Counted from the stretch's first letter, positions 7,347-18,465 are shown. The stretch is DNA of 64,000 nucleotides from Streptomyces luteolifulvus (GCF_008806595.1 NZ_VZRB01000027.1:1-64000); one strand, 5' to 3'. Notes: generated by a model from the letters alone, not told the origin. Translations and numbers: made by a program.

Positions 7347-9794
7347 GTGACGCGTACGGACATGCGCAACGAAGCAGAGGACTCGGGACCCGGCGGCTAC
7401 GCGGCGGCCCGGCTGCGCCTCCTCCAGGAGGGGGCGCGGACCGGGCCGCCGCGCCGTGCCGCCCTCAGTGAACTGACCGACCACTGGCTGTCCGGCCTGT
7501 TCGACGCGGCCGCGCCGGGACTGCGCGGGGCGTCCCTCGTCGCCGTCGGCGGCTACGGCCGCGGCGAGCTGTCCCCGCGCAGCGACCTCGACCTCCTGCT
7601 GCTGCACGACGGCAGCGACTCCGACGCGGTCGCCGCCCTGGCCGACCGCCTCTGGTACCCCGTCTGGGATCTCGGCCTCGCCCTCGACCACTCGGTCCGC
7701 ACCCCGGCCGAGGCCCGCAAGACGGCTGCCGAGGACCTCAAGGCCCACCTCGGCCTGCTCGACGCCCGCCATCTCGCGGGCGATCTCGGCCTGACCGCCG
7801 GACTGCGCACGGCCGTGCTCGCCGACTGGCGCAACCAGGCGCCGAAACGCCTCCCCGAACTCCAGGAGCTGTGCGCCGAACGCGCCGAGCGCCAGGGCGA
7901 GTTGCAGTACCTCCTGGAACCCGACCTCAAGGAGGCCCGGGGCGGCCTCCGTGACGCCACCGCGCTGCGCGCCGTCGCCGCCTCCTGGCTGGCCGACGCC
8001 CCGCGAGAGGGACTGGACGACGCCCGGCGCCGGCTGCTGGACGTCCGTGACGCACTGCATCTGACGACGGGGCGGGCCACCGACCGGCTCTCCCTCCAGG
8101 AACAGGACCAGGTGTCCGTCGAGCTCGGCCTCCTCGACGGCGACGCTCTGCTGCGGCAGGTCTACGAGGCGTCGCGCGTCATCTCGTACGCGAGCGATGT
8201 GACCTGGCGTGAGGTGGGGCGCGTGCTGCGGTCGCGCGCTGTGCGGCCGCGTCTGCGCGCCATGCTCGGAGGCGGCAAGCCCGTCCCCGAGCGCTCCCCG
8301 CTGGCCGAAGGGGTGGTGGAGCAGGACGGCGAGGTGGTCCTCGCCCGCGCCGCGCGCCCCGAACGCGACCCCGTGCTTCCGCTGCGCGCCGCGGCGGCCG
8401 CCGCTCAGGCGGGCCTCCCGCTCTCCCTGCATGCCGTGCGGCGCATGGCCGCCACGGTGGGCCCGCTGCCCACACCCTGGCCCGCGGAAGCGCGCGAGCA
8501 GCTTGTGACACTGCTCGGCTCCGGCCGTCCCACCGTCGAGGTCTGGGAGGCGCTGGAGGCCGAGGGCCTGATCACACGGCTGCTGCCGGACTGGGAGCGG
8601 GTGCGCTGCCGCCCGCAGCGCAACGCCGTCCACGTCTGGACCGTCGACCGGCACCTCATCGAGACCGCGGTCCGCGCCTCCGAGCTGACCCGCCGGGTCA
8701 GCCGGCCCGACCTCCTCCTGGTCGGTGCGCTGCTGCACGACATCGGCAAGGGCTGGCCGGGCGACCATTCGGTGGCCGGCGAGATCATCGCCAAGGACGT
8801 GGCCGCGCGGATCGGCTTCGACCGCGCCGACGTCACCGTGCTCGCCACCCTCGTACGCCATCATCTGCTGCTCGTCGAGACGGCCACCCGGCGCGACCTG
8901 GAGGATCCCGCCACCGTGCGCTCGGTCGCGGAGGCTGTCGGTACACAGAGCACCCTGGAGCTGCTGCGCGCCCTGACCGAGTCGGACGCGCTGGCCACCG
9001 GACCGGCCGCCTGGTCGTCCTGGCGCGGGTCCCTGGTCGCCGACCTGGTGAAGCGGGTCGCCGCGGTGCTCGCCGGGGACGACCCGGACGAGCCGGAGGC
9101 CGCCGCGCCGACCGCGGAGCAGGAGCGGCTCGCCATCGAGGCGGTCGCCACGGGCAGCCCGGTGCTGGCGCTGCGCGCGCAGACCGAGCCCCCTGCGGAG
9201 GAGCGGTCGGCCGGCGACCCGGAGCCCCTCGGCGTGGAGCTGCTCATCGCCGTACCGGACCAGCCGGGTGTGCTGCCCGCCGTGGCCGGTGTCCTCGCCA
9301 TGCACCGTCTGACGGTCCGCACGGCCGAACTGCGCGCCCAGGACCTGCCGGACGGCGTGGACGGCTCCGTACTGCTGCTGAACTGGCGTGTCGCCGCCGA
9401 GTACGGCTCCCTGCCGCAGGCCGCCCGGCTGCGCGCCGATCTCGTACGGGCCCTCGACGGCTCCCTGGACATCGCCGGCCGCCTCGCCGAACGCGACGCC
9501 GCCTACCCGCGCCGCCGGGGTGTGGTGGCGCCGCCACCGCGCGTGACGGTCGCCCCGTCCGCCTCACGGCTGGCGACGGTGATCGAGGTCCGCGCCCATG
9601 ACGCGCCCGGTCTGCTGCACCGGATCGGCCGGGCACTGGAGGAGGCGGCGGTGCAGGTGCGGAGCATGCACGTCAGCACGCTGGGTTCCAATGCGGTCGA
9701 CGCCTTTTATGTGACGACCGCCGCAGGAGTGCCGCTGGCGGGCGACGAGGCGGCTGCGGTGGCCGGGAAGCTGGAGCAGACGCTACGGGCGTGA
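7347..9794 (+). CDS. glnD: PII nucleotidyltransferase/adenylyl-removing enzyme GlnD
   Basis: GlnD attaches and removes a nucleotidyl group on PII. The 815-residue protein has the nucleotidyltransferase motif GGYGRGELSPRSDLDLL near residue 67, a helical middle part, an HD hydrolase motif LLHDIGKG near residue 462, and two C-terminal ACT domains starting near 632 (VPDQPGVLPAVAGVL) and 745 (AHDAPGLLHRIG). GTG 7347 is chosen because AGGAG lies 7 bases upstream; earlier in-frame starts would run back into glnK. It closes the amtB-glnK-glnD operon. Confidence 0.95.
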   Translation: MTRTDMRNEAEDSGPGGYAAARLRLLQEGARTGPPRRAALSELTDHWLSGLFDAAAPGLRGASLVAVGGYGRGELSPRSDLDLLLLHDGSDSDAVAALADRLWYPVWDLGLALDHSVRTPAEARKTAAEDLKAHLGLLDARHLAGDLGLTAGLRTAVLADWRNQAPKRLPELQELCAERAERQGELQYLLEPDLKEARGGLRDATALRAVAASWLADAPREGLDDARRRLLDVRDALHLTTGRATDRLSLQEQDQVSVELGLLDGDALLRQVYEASRVISYASDVTWREVGRVLRSRAVRPRLRAMLGGGKPVPERSPLAEGVVEQDGEVVLARAARPERDPVLPLRAAAAAAQAGLPLSLHAVRRMAATVGPLPTPWPAEAREQLVTLLGSGRPTVEVWEALEAEGLITRLLPDWERVRCRPQRNAVHVWTVDRHLIETAVRASELTRRVSRPDLLLVGALLHDIGKGWPGDHSVAGEIIAKDVAARIGFDRADVTVLATLVRHHLLLVETATRRDLEDPATVRSVAEAVGTQSTLELLRALTESDALATGPAAWSSWRGSLVADLVKRVAAVLAGDDPDEPEAAAPTAEQERLAIEAVATGSPVLALRAQTEPPAEERSAGDPEPLGVELLIAVPDQPGVLPAVAGVLAMHRLTVRTAELRAQDLPDGVDGSVLLLNWRVAAEYGSLPQAARLRADLVRALDGSLDIAGRLAERDAAYPRRRGVVAPPPRVTVAPSASRLATVIEVRAHDAPGLLHRIGRALEEAAVQVRSMHVSTLGSNAVDAFYVTTAAGVPLAGDEAAAVAGKLEQTLRA

Positions 9795-9908
9795 CCCCGT
9801 CGTTCCCTCCCAGGCCCTGAATGCCGCAGGCGGGGAGGATTGTCTTGCGGGTCCGGATACCCTGGAAGACGCTCATACTGCCCCCGACTCCCGAGGACCG
9901 ACGCCGCC

Positions 9909-11462
9909 GTGTTCGATACTCTCTCCGATCGCCTCTCAGCGACCTTCAAGAATCTGCGCGGCAAGGGGCGTCTGAGCGAGGCGGACATCGACGCCACCGC
10001 GCGCGAGATCCGTATCGCGCTCCTCGAAGCGGACGTGGCACTGCCCGTCGTGCGGACGTTCATCAAGAACGTCAAGGAGCGTGCGCTCGGCGCCGAGGTC
10101 TCCAAGGCGCTGAACCCCGCCCAGCAGGTCCTGAAGATCGTCAACGAGGAACTGGTCACGATCCTCGGCGGCGAGACCCGGCGACTGCGCTTCGCCAAGC
10201 AGCCGCCGACCGTGATCATGCTGGCGGGTCTCCAGGGTGCCGGTAAGACCACCCTCGCGGGCAAGCTCGGCCGGTGGCTCAAGGACCAGGGCCACTCGCC
10301 ACTGCTGGTCGCCGCCGATCTCCAGCGCCCGAACGCCGTCAACCAGCTGAGCGTCGTCGCCGAGCGCGCCGGCGTGGCGGTGTACGCACCGGAGCCGGGC
10401 AACGGCGTCGGCGACCCGGTGAAGGTCGCCAAGGACTCCATCGACTTCGCGAAGTCCAAGGTCCACGACATCGTGATCGTGGACACCGCCGGCCGCCTCG
10501 GCATCGACCAGGAGATGATGCAGCAGGCCGCGGACATCCGGGACGCGGTCTCGCCGGACGAGATCCTGTTCGTCGTCGACGCGATGATCGGTCAGGACGC
10601 GGTCAACACGGCCGAGGCCTTCCGTGACGGCGTCGGCTTCGACGGTGTGGTGCTCTCCAAGCTCGACGGTGACGCCCGCGGTGGTGCGGCCCTGTCGATC
10701 CGGCAGATCACCGGCAAGCCGATCATGTTCGCCTCGAACGGCGAGAAGCTCGACGACTTCGACGCCTTCCACCCGGACCGGATGGCCTCCCGCATCCTCG
10801 ACATGGGTGACCTGCTCACCCTGATCGAGCAGGCGGAGAAGACGTTCAGCCAGGAAGAGGCCGAGAAGATGGCCTCCAAGCTGGCGTCCAAGAAGGGCCA
10901 GGACTTCACCCTGGACGACTTCCTGGCCCAGATGGAACAGGTCCGGAAGATGGGCTCCATCTCCAAGCTGCTCGGCATGCTCCCGGGCATGGGCCAGATC
11001 AAGGATCAGATCAACAACCTCGACGAGCGCGATGTCGACCGCACGGCCGCGATCATCAAGTCGATGACCCCGGGCGAGCGCCAGGAGCCGACGATCATCA
11101 ACGGCTCGCGGCGCGCCCGTATCGCCCGTGGTTCCGGCGTCGAGGTCAGCGCGGTGAAGAACCTGGTCGAGCGGTTCTTCGAGGCCCGCAAGATGATGTC
11201 CCGCATGGCCCAGGGCGGCGGCATGCCGGGCATGCCGGGGATCCCGGGCATGGGCGGCGGCCCCGGCCGGACGAAGAAGCAGCCGAAGAAGGCCAAGGGC
11301 AAACAGCGCTCCGGCAACCCGATGAAGCGCAAGCAGCAGGAGCAGGAGGAGGCCGCACGCCGCGCCGCCGGGGCCCAGGGCGGCAGCGCCTTCGGCCTCC
11401 CGGGCCAGCAGGCCGGCCAGGACTTCGAGCTGCCGGACGAGTTCAAGAAGTTCATGGGCTGA
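9909..11462 (+). CDS. ffh: signal recognition particle protein Ffh
   Basis: Ffh is the SRP54 GTPase that binds 4.5S RNA and nascent signal sequences. The 517-residue protein has an N domain (VFDTLSDRLSATFKNLRGKG), G1 GLQGAGKTTLAGKLG near residue 106, DTAGRLG, SKLDGDARGG, and a Met-rich M domain from about residue 330 to 450 (MSRMAQGGGMPGMPG). A basic Lys/Gln-rich tail follows. GTG 9909 gives the conserved N-terminus, with GAGGA about 10 bases upstream. It is the partner of FtsY at the left end. Confidence 0.97.
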   Translation: MFDTLSDRLSATFKNLRGKGRLSEADIDATAREIRIALLEADVALPVVRTFIKNVKERALGAEVSKALNPAQQVLKIVNEELVTILGGETRRLRFAKQPPTVIMLAGLQGAGKTTLAGKLGRWLKDQGHSPLLVAADLQRPNAVNQLSVVAERAGVAVYAPEPGNGVGDPVKVAKDSIDFAKSKVHDIVIVDTAGRLGIDQEMMQQAADIRDAVSPDEILFVVDAMIGQDAVNTAEAFRDGVGFDGVVLSKLDGDARGGAALSIRQITGKPIMFASNGEKLDDFDAFHPDRMASRILDMGDLLTLIEQAEKTFSQEEAEKMASKLASKKGQDFTLDDFLAQMEQVRKMGSISKLLGMLPGMGQIKDQINNLDERDVDRTAAIIKSMTPGERQEPTIINGSRRARIARGSGVEVSAVKNLVERFFEARKMMSRMAQGGGMPGMPGIPGMGGGPGRTKKQPKKAKGKQRSGNPMKRKQQEQEEAARRAAGAQGGSAFGLPGQQAGQDFELPDEFKKFMG

Positions 11463-11479
11463 CACGCGAAGCCGTACGA

Positions 11480-11516
11480 CAGTGAGGGCGCCCCTGTCCA
11501 GGGGGCGCCCTCACTG
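11480..11516 (+). terminator. terminator after ffh
   Basis: Perfect 15-base arms starting CAGTGAGGGCGCCCC with a 7-base loop form a very stable hairpin 18 bases after the ffh stop and before the ftsH-like gene. The T tract is weak, as is usual in Streptomyces. Confidence 0.8.
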
Positions 11517-11552
11517 CGTGCCGAGGCCCGCTGTGTGCCGTAACGTCCATGT

Positions 11553-13490
<1,938 letters not shown>

Positions 13491-13497
13491 GGGGCGG

Positions 13498-14355
13498 CTA
13501 CCGGGTTCGTGCGATCAGATAGCGGAACACGTTCGGCATCCACACCGTCCCGTCCCGCCGCTGGTACGGGTGCAGCGCCTCCTTCAGTTCCTTGTCCACC
13601 TGCGCCTGGTCCGTCGCCGAGATCGCTGCGTCGAAGAGCCCCGTCGACAGCAGTCCGCGTACGGCGCTGTCGACGCCCGCGTATCCGAACGGGCAGGCGA
13701 CCCGGCCGGAGCCGTCCGGCTTGAGGCCGGAGCCCTCGGCAACCTCCTCCAGGTCGTCCCGGCCGGCGGGGCGCCAGCTGCCCGTGCCGCGCAGCGGCTC
13801 CGCCAGCTTCTTGGCGACGCGCAGCACGGCCGCGGTGGCACAGCGCTCCGGCGGACCCCAGCTGGCCAGCACCACCGGTGCCCCGTGCCCGGCGAGCGGC
13901 GTCGCCGCGTCGAGCATCTCCCCGAGCCCCTCCGTGTCGCCCGCGAGGCACCCTATGGGATCGAAGGCGGTCACCAGGGTGTACGCGGGCGTCTCCGCGT
14001 CGGCCGCGTCCCTGGGCGGACCGCCGACGAGCCGGGTGTCCGCACGCGCGCGTTTGTCCCACGCGTCCGGGAGCAGCCGCTCCCGCGCGAGGGCCAGCCG
14101 CTCGGGGGAGCAGGGCTCGACACCGGTGACCGAGGCGCCTCTGGACGCCGCCATCAGGAGGGCGAGCCCGCTGCCGCAGCCGAGGCCCAGCAGCCGCGTA
14201 CCGGGGCCCACTTCGAGTCGTTCGTAAACCGCCTCGTAGAGCGGAACGAGCATCCGCTCCTGGATCTCCGACCAGTCACGCGCGCGTGCCCACCGGTCCA
14301 CGCGGGGAGCGGATCCCGCGGGAGAAGGATGGTGCCGCACGAGCGTAGGTGTCAT
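13498..14355 (-). CDS. class I SAM-dependent methyltransferase
   Basis: The 285-residue protein carries a Rossmann-type SAM-binding motif, LLGLGCGSGLALLMAASRGA, near residue 55. It is followed by the acidic loop GVEPCSPERLALARE and a TAFDPIGCLAG segment. It resembles small-molecule methyltransferases of the UbiE/ArsM type. The start at 14355 (MTPTLVRHHPSP) is preferred to the 56-codon upstream extension, which is Arg-rich and poorly composed. Its stop lies only 7 bases from the ftsH stop, so the genes converge. The substrate is unknown. Confidence 0.8.
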   Translation of the reverse strand: MTPTLVRHHPSPAGSAPRVDRWARARDWSEIQERMLVPLYEAVYERLEVGPGTRLLGLGCGSGLALLMAASRGASVTGVEPCSPERLALARERLLPDAWDKRARADTRLVGGPPRDAADAETPAYTLVTAFDPIGCLAGDTEGLGEMLDAATPLAGHGAPVVLASWGPPERCATAAVLRVAKKLAEPLRGTGSWRPAGRDDLEEVAEGSGLKPDGSGRVACPFGYAGVDSAVRGLLSTGLFDAAISATDQAQVDKELKEALHPYQRRDGTVWMPNVFRYLIARTR

Positions 14356-14877
14356 AGGTAAGCGCCCCAATCCGCCGAGAGTTTGCCGCTGTGCCCGTTT
14401 CCATGGCCCCCGTGACGTGCGCTCGCACTCCCCCCGTAAGCCAGGTAACTCCGCACTCGACCCCGCGTCCAGGGGTTGTCGGTCCCTGCTTGCGGGTCGG
14501 AAGGCCCTGTGGCCAGATTTCACATTCCGGCAACCTGGGCCCGTAGCATCGCGCCATGGCGATCAGGGGCCGCCGCCGAGTCCGGGTAACGTCGCGGGCG
14601 TCCCAGGCGCTGAGTGAAGTGGCGCCCTCCGGCGGGAGAGCGGCCGAAACGCCTCTTGCGCACGCGCGGACCACAGGTGCCCCGGCGTGTGGACATGGTC
14701 TACGCGCGGGGTCGTACGTCAGACTACGCACCACATTGTTGGGACCTGCGAGGCTTCTCCGCAGATCAGCGCACCCGCCCTCGTCAGGACGCATCAGCGG
14801 CAACTGACGGGTACGTGCAAATTATTTGGGATGCCCCGGAATCGGAACACAGAGGCACTCCGGCTCGTTGTCATTAC
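14356..14877. other. 522-base divergent intergenic region
   Basis: This gap separates the minus-strand methyltransferase from the plus-strand SprT-like gene. A possible promoter for the latter is CTGACG (14804-14809), 17 bases, TGGGAT (14827-14832), next to an AT-rich patch around 14817-14828. Otherwise I see no gene, no strong hairpin and no repeat. Confidence 0.45.
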
Positions 14878-15480
14878 GTGAGCACGACACAGACACCACC
14901 TGTACTCGCCGCAGAACTGGCGCTCGCGTGGGCCGACATCCAGCGGTACCACCCCGAGTTGCCCGATCTTGCCGCGCCCGAGTCACTGATCGGGGAGTCC
15001 TCGTCCGCCTGCGGGCACGAACTCTCCTTCGAGCGACTGCTTCACGAAGCAGTCCATGGCATCGCCGCCGCGCGCGGGGTGCGCGACACGTCCCGTGCCG
15101 GCCGCTACCACAACCGCAGATTCCTCGCGATCGCCGAGGAGTTGGGCCTGGACCACCCCGAGGAGCCGCACCCCAGCAGCGGCTTCTCCCTGGTCACGCT
15201 CAACCCCGAGGCGAAACGGCGCTACCGTCCGACGATCGACCGCCTCCAGCGCGCTCTCAAGGCCCACACGGCCGCGACGGCCGGGGACACGGCCCGCTCG
15301 TTCCGCGGCCCGGCCGCCCGCCACGGCTCCTCCGGCGGAGGCGTGCGGGTAAAGGCGGTCTGCGACTGCGGCCGCAACGTACGGGTCGTCCCGTCCGTCC
15401 TGGCCCAGGCGCCGATCGTGTGCGGCGGCTGCGGGAAGCCGTTCCGGATCCCCGAGGTCGTGGGGGCGGCGGCAGGCTGA
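14878..15480 (+). CDS. SprT-like metallopeptidase-fold protein with zinc ribbon
   Basis: The 200-residue protein shows an HExxH motif (LLHEAVHG) near residue 60 and a downstream GRYHNRRFLAIAEELGL segment. This is the arrangement of the SprT-like domain (HExxH plus a more distal His). The C-terminus has a four-Cys zinc ribbon, CDCG near residue 161 and CGGCGK near residue 181. GTG 14878 opens the conserved core; codons upstream have poor composition. It lies alone between divergent and ribosomal genes. SprT-like proteins act on DNA-protein crosslinks in eukaryotes, but bacterial roles are poorly known, so no function is assigned. Confidence 0.75.
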   Translation: MSTTQTPPVLAAELALAWADIQRYHPELPDLAAPESLIGESSSACGHELSFERLLHEAVHGIAAARGVRDTSRAGRYHNRRFLAIAEELGLDHPEEPHPSSGFSLVTLNPEAKRRYRPTIDRLQRALKAHTAATAGDTARSFRGPAARHGSSGGGVRVKAVCDCGRNVRVVPSVLAQAPIVCGGCGKPFRIPEVVGAAAG

Positions 15481-15781
15481 CTGCGATCCCGGCATCTCGT
15501 GGGTGCCGGACAAGCAGTCGGGAGTGGGCGCAGCGGCACCTTGACGCGCCGGGGTGCCGCGACCCGCACGAGGGCACCTGCGGCGCTGGGTGCCTCTCCG
15601 TCATGCCCGGGCCCCGGTCGGTGGCCCCCGCAGGGTGTGGCACAATGGCTAGCTGTACTCGACAGCCGTACAGGACCCCTCTCTCCTCCGGCTGACGCGT
15701 CCATCGGGCACTCGGGTACCGCAGCCCCACGCGGCCATCTCGCCGTGCCCAACCACGTCAAATCCAGGAGAACCCACTCCC
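15481..15781. other. intergenic region and rpsP leader
   Basis: The gap contains an imperfect stem at 15570-15596 (GAGGGCACC with GGTGCCTC, one bulge), probably the terminator of the SprT-like gene. A CACAAT at 15641-15646 could be the -10 box of the rpsP operon, but no clear -35 was found. AGGAGA lies just ahead of rpsP. Confidence 0.4.
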
Positions 15782-16210
15782 GTGGCAGTCAAGATCAAGC
15801 TGAAGCGTCTGGGCAAGATCCGTTCGCCTCACTACCGCATCGTCGTCGCCGACTCCCGTACCCGCCGTGACGGCCGGGCCATCGAGGAGATCGGTCTGTA
15901 CCACCCGGTGCAGAACCCCTCGCGCATCGAGGTCAACGCCGAGCGCGTGGCGTACTGGCTCTCCGTCGGCGCCCAGCCGACCGAGCCCGTGCTCGCCATC
16001 CTGAAGAAGACCGGCGACTGGCAGAAGTTCAAGGGCGAGCCCGCCCCGGCGCCGCTGCTGCAGCCGGCCCCGAAGGCTGCGCGTCCGTCGTTCGAGGCTC
16101 TCGGTGGCGACGACGAGGGCAAGGGTGAGGCCATCACCCAGAAGAAGAAGGCTGAGAAGAAGGACGAGGCTTCGGCCGAGTCCTCTGCGTCTGCGCCGAC
16201 CGAGGCCTGA
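15782..16210 (+). CDS. rpsP: 30S ribosomal protein S16
   Basis: S16 is a small-subunit assembly protein. The N-terminal 80 residues are canonical (MAVKIKLKRLGKIRSPHYRI, RDGRAIEEIG). The 142-residue length includes an Ala/Lys/Glu-rich tail (about 85-142) typical of actinobacterial S16. The GTG start follows AGGAGAACCCACTCCC. It heads the rpsP-khpA-rimM-trmD run. Confidence 0.98.
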   Translation: MAVKIKLKRLGKIRSPHYRIVVADSRTRRDGRAIEEIGLYHPVQNPSRIEVNAERVAYWLSVGAQPTEPVLAILKKTGDWQKFKGEPAPAPLLQPAPKAARPSFEALGGDDEGKGEAITQKKKAEKKDEASAESSASAPTEA

Positions 16211-16212
16211 GC

Positions 16213-16452
16213 ATGCTCGAGGAGGCTCTCGAGCACCTCGTGAAGGGCATCGTCGACAACCCTGACGATGTGCAGGTGGCCTCGCGCAACCTGCGCCGCG
16301 GGCGGGTGCTCGAGGTCCGGGTCCACCCCGACGACCTCGGCAAGGTGATCGGCCGCAACGGCCGCACCGCACGCGCTCTGCGCACCGTCGTGGGCGCCAT
16401 CGGCGGCCGCGGTGTCCGCGTCGACCTCGTCGACGTGGACCACGTCCGCTGA
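16213..16452 (+). CDS. khpA: KH-domain RNA-binding protein KhpA
   Basis: The 79-residue protein is a single KH domain with the nucleic-acid-binding GxxG loop in DDLGKVIGRNGRTARALR near residue 44. KhpA proteins bind structured RNAs, often with a KhpB/Jag partner, and influence translation and cell shape in Gram-positive bacteria. The gene lies 2 bases after rpsP, so the two are certainly co-transcribed. The length is typical. Confidence 0.93.
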   Translation: MLEEALEHLVKGIVDNPDDVQVASRNLRRGRVLEVRVHPDDLGKVIGRNGRTARALRTVVGAIGGRGVRVDLVDVDHVR

Positions 16453-16472
16453 CGCCGAACGCAGCACCGGCT

Positions 16473-16508
16473 CGGGCCGGGGAAGGCCACGAGGCCTTCC
16501 CCGGCCCG
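16473..16508 (+). terminator. hairpin between khpA and rimM
   Basis: Perfect 16-base arms (CGGGCCGGGGAAGGCC and its complement) flank a 4-base loop ACGA. The hairpin sits inside the operon, 38 bases before rimM. No T tract follows. It could act as a partial terminator, an RNA-stability element or an attenuator separating ribosomal protein from modification genes. Confidence 0.7.
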
Positions 16509-16546
16509 TAGTCGTTACGGGTCCTATCCACAGGAGATCTTCGAAA

Positions 16547-17089
16547 GTGCAGCTCGTAGTCGCACGGATCGGCCGCGCCCACGGCATCAAGGGCGAGGTC
16601 ACCGTCGAGGTCCGTACCGACGAGCCCGAACTGCGGCTCGCCCCCGGGGCCGTACTGGCCACCGACCCCGCCTCCGCGGGCCCGCTCACCATCGAGACCG
16701 GCCGGGTGCACAGCGGCCGGCTCCTGCTGCGCTTCGAGGGCGTCCGCGACCGGAACGCCGCCGAGGACCTGCGCAACATCCTCCTCATCGCCGACGTCGA
16801 CCCGGACGAGCTGCCCGAGGAGGAGGACGAGTACTACGACCACCAGCTGATGGACCTCGACGTCGTGACCGGGGACGGCATGGCGGTCGGCCGGATCACC
16901 GAGATCTCGCACCTGCCCTCGCAGGACCTGTTCATCGTCGAGCGCCCCGACGGCAGCGAGGTGATGATCCCGTTCGTCCAGGAGATCGTCACCGAGATCG
17001 ACCTCCAGGAGCAGCGCGCGGTCATCGACCCGCCGCCCGGACTCATCGACGACCGCGCGGAGATCGCATCCACCCGGGACGAGGCGTGA
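16547..17089 (+). CDS. rimM: 16S rRNA processing/ribosome maturation factor RimM
   Basis: RimM assists 30S head assembly and binds S19. The 180-residue protein has the N-terminal RimM domain (VQLVVARIGRAHGIKGEVTV) and the C-terminal PRC barrel (LPSQDLFIVERPDGSEVMIP). GTG 16547 is selected because CAGGAGAT precedes it by a few bases; upstream codons belong to the gap and hairpin. The stop overlaps the trmD start by one base. Confidence 0.96.
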   Translation: MQLVVARIGRAHGIKGEVTVEVRTDEPELRLAPGAVLATDPASAGPLTIETGRVHSGRLLLRFEGVRDRNAAEDLRNILLIADVDPDELPEEEDEYYDHQLMDLDVVTGDGMAVGRITEISHLPSQDLFIVERPDGSEVMIPFVQEIVTEIDLQEQRAVIDPPPGLIDDRAEIASTRDEA

Positions 17090-17922
17090 TGCGGCTCGAC
17101 GTCGTCACGATCTTCCCCGAGTACCTGGAGCCCCTGAACGTCTCGCTCGTCGGCAAGGCACGCGCGCGTGGACAGCTGAATGTGCAGGTGCACGATCTGC
17201 GGTCCTGGACCTACGACCGGCACCACACGGTCGACGACACCCCGTACGGCGGCGGCCCCGGCATGGTCATGAAGACCGACCCCTGGGGTGACGCGCTGGA
17301 CTCCGTCCTCGCCGACGGCTACGAGACCGGCTCCCATGCGCCGGCGCTCATCGTGCCCACCCCCAGCGGCCGCCCCTTCACCCAGGAACTCGCCGTCGAG
17401 CTCTCCGAGCGGCCCTGGCTGATCTTCACGCCCGCCCGCTACGAGGGCATCGACCGCCGAGTCATCGACGAGTACGCCACCCGGATACCCGTCTACGAGG
17501 TGTCCATCGGCGACTACGTCCTCGCCGGCGGCGAGGCTGCCGTCCTCGTCGTCACCGAGGCCGTGGCGCGACTGCTGCCCGGCGTCCTCGGCAACGCCGA
17601 GTCCCACCGGGACGACTCCTTCGCTCCCGGAGCGATGGCCGGTCTTCTGGAGGGGCCCGTCTACACCAAGCCGCCCGTCTGGCGCGGCCGTGACATCCCG
17701 GACGTGCTGCTCAGCGGTCACCACGGGAAGATCGCCCGCTGGCGCCGCGACGAGGCCCTCCGGCGCACCACCGCCCACCGGCCCGACCTCATCGAGCGCT
17801 GCGATCCCAGGGCCTTCGACAAGAAGGACCGCGAAATGCTCTCCATCCTGGGCTGGGCGCCGGACCCGGAGGGGGAGCCGTACGGCCGATTTTGGCGCAG
17901 GCCAGAGGGCATGGAAGAATAG
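17089..17922 (+). CDS. trmD: tRNA (guanine-37-N1)-methyltransferase TrmD
   Basis: TrmD makes m1G37 in tRNAs and prevents frameshifting. The 277-residue protein begins MRLDVVTIFPEYLEPL and has DDTPYGGGPGMVMK. The trefoil-knot SAM site is in EVSIGDYVLAGGEAAVLVV near residues 140-157, and the DALRRTTAHRP-like C-terminal domain follows. The ATG at 17089 overlaps the rimM TGA (TGATG). Confidence 0.97.
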   Translation: MRLDVVTIFPEYLEPLNVSLVGKARARGQLNVQVHDLRSWTYDRHHTVDDTPYGGGPGMVMKTDPWGDALDSVLADGYETGSHAPALIVPTPSGRPFTQELAVELSERPWLIFTPARYEGIDRRVIDEYATRIPVYEVSIGDYVLAGGEAAVLVVTEAVARLLPGVLGNAESHRDDSFAPGAMAGLLEGPVYTKPPVWRGRDIPDVLLSGHHGKIARWRRDEALRRTTAHRPDLIERCDPRAFDKKDREMLSILGWAPDPEGEPYGRFWRRPEGMEE

Positions 17923-18055
17923 GCCGCTGTTGTGCGCCGTCCGGCGTGCGCCCCTGCCGCAGGGGGACACGACGCCCGCCCCGACCCGCACGGCTTCATC
18001 CAGAACACCTAGTTCCCGTTGATGACCTGTGGCATCAGCGAAGAAAGCAGACGAA

Positions 18056-18406
18056 ATGTCTCACCTGCTCGACTCCGTCGACGCCGCGTCGGTGCGCAGC
18101 GACATCCCGGCCTTCCGCCCGGGTGACACCGTCAACGTCCACGTGCGCGTCATCGAGGGCAACCGCTCCCGTGTGCAGCAGTTCAAGGGCGTGGTCATCC
18201 GCCGTCAGGGCGCCGGTGTCCGCGAGACCTTCACGGTCCGCAAGGTTTCGTTCTCCGTCGGCGTCGAGCGCACCTTCCCGGTGCACACCCCGATCGTCGA
18301 GAAGATCGAGCTCGTGACCCGCGGTGATGTGCGCCGCGCCAAGCTGTACTATCTGCGCGACCTGCGCGGCAAGGCCGCGAAGATCAAGGAGAAGCGCGAG
18401 AACTGA
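18056..18406 (+). CDS. rplS: 50S ribosomal protein L19
   Basis: L19 lies at the subunit interface of the ribosome. The 116-residue protein is full length (MSHLLDSVDAASVRSDIPAF, RVQQFKGVVIRRQG, LYYLRDLRGKAAKIKE). The ATG at 18056 is preferred over the in-frame GTG at 18029, which would add nine residues not usual for L19. The 133-base gap after trmD contains a short CCCCTG/CAGGGG stem at 17951-17965. Confidence 0.97.
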   Translation: MSHLLDSVDAASVRSDIPAFRPGDTVNVHVRVIEGNRSRVQQFKGVVIRRQGAGVRETFTVRKVSFSVGVERTFPVHTPIVEKIELVTRGDVRRAKLYYLRDLRGKAAKIKEKREN

Positions 18407-18465
18407 TCTCGCGGCGCGCTGTAAGAAGAGGCGTTCACAGCGGGTCCGGATACCATCTGGCCCCG

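Noticed and set aside
7212..9305. 697-codon minus-strand frame opposite glnD
   Set aside because: Composition is that of antisense shadow (His/Gln/Gly/Arg-rich) and glnD is unmistakable on the plus strand.
9845..9879. ffh promoter TTGCGG ... CATACT
   Set aside because: The spacer would be 23 bases, too long for a sigma-70-type promoter.
17951..17965. CCCCTG/CAGGGG stem in the rplS leader as an L19 autoregulatory element
   Set aside because: The stem is only six pairs with a 3-base loop and lacks supporting features.
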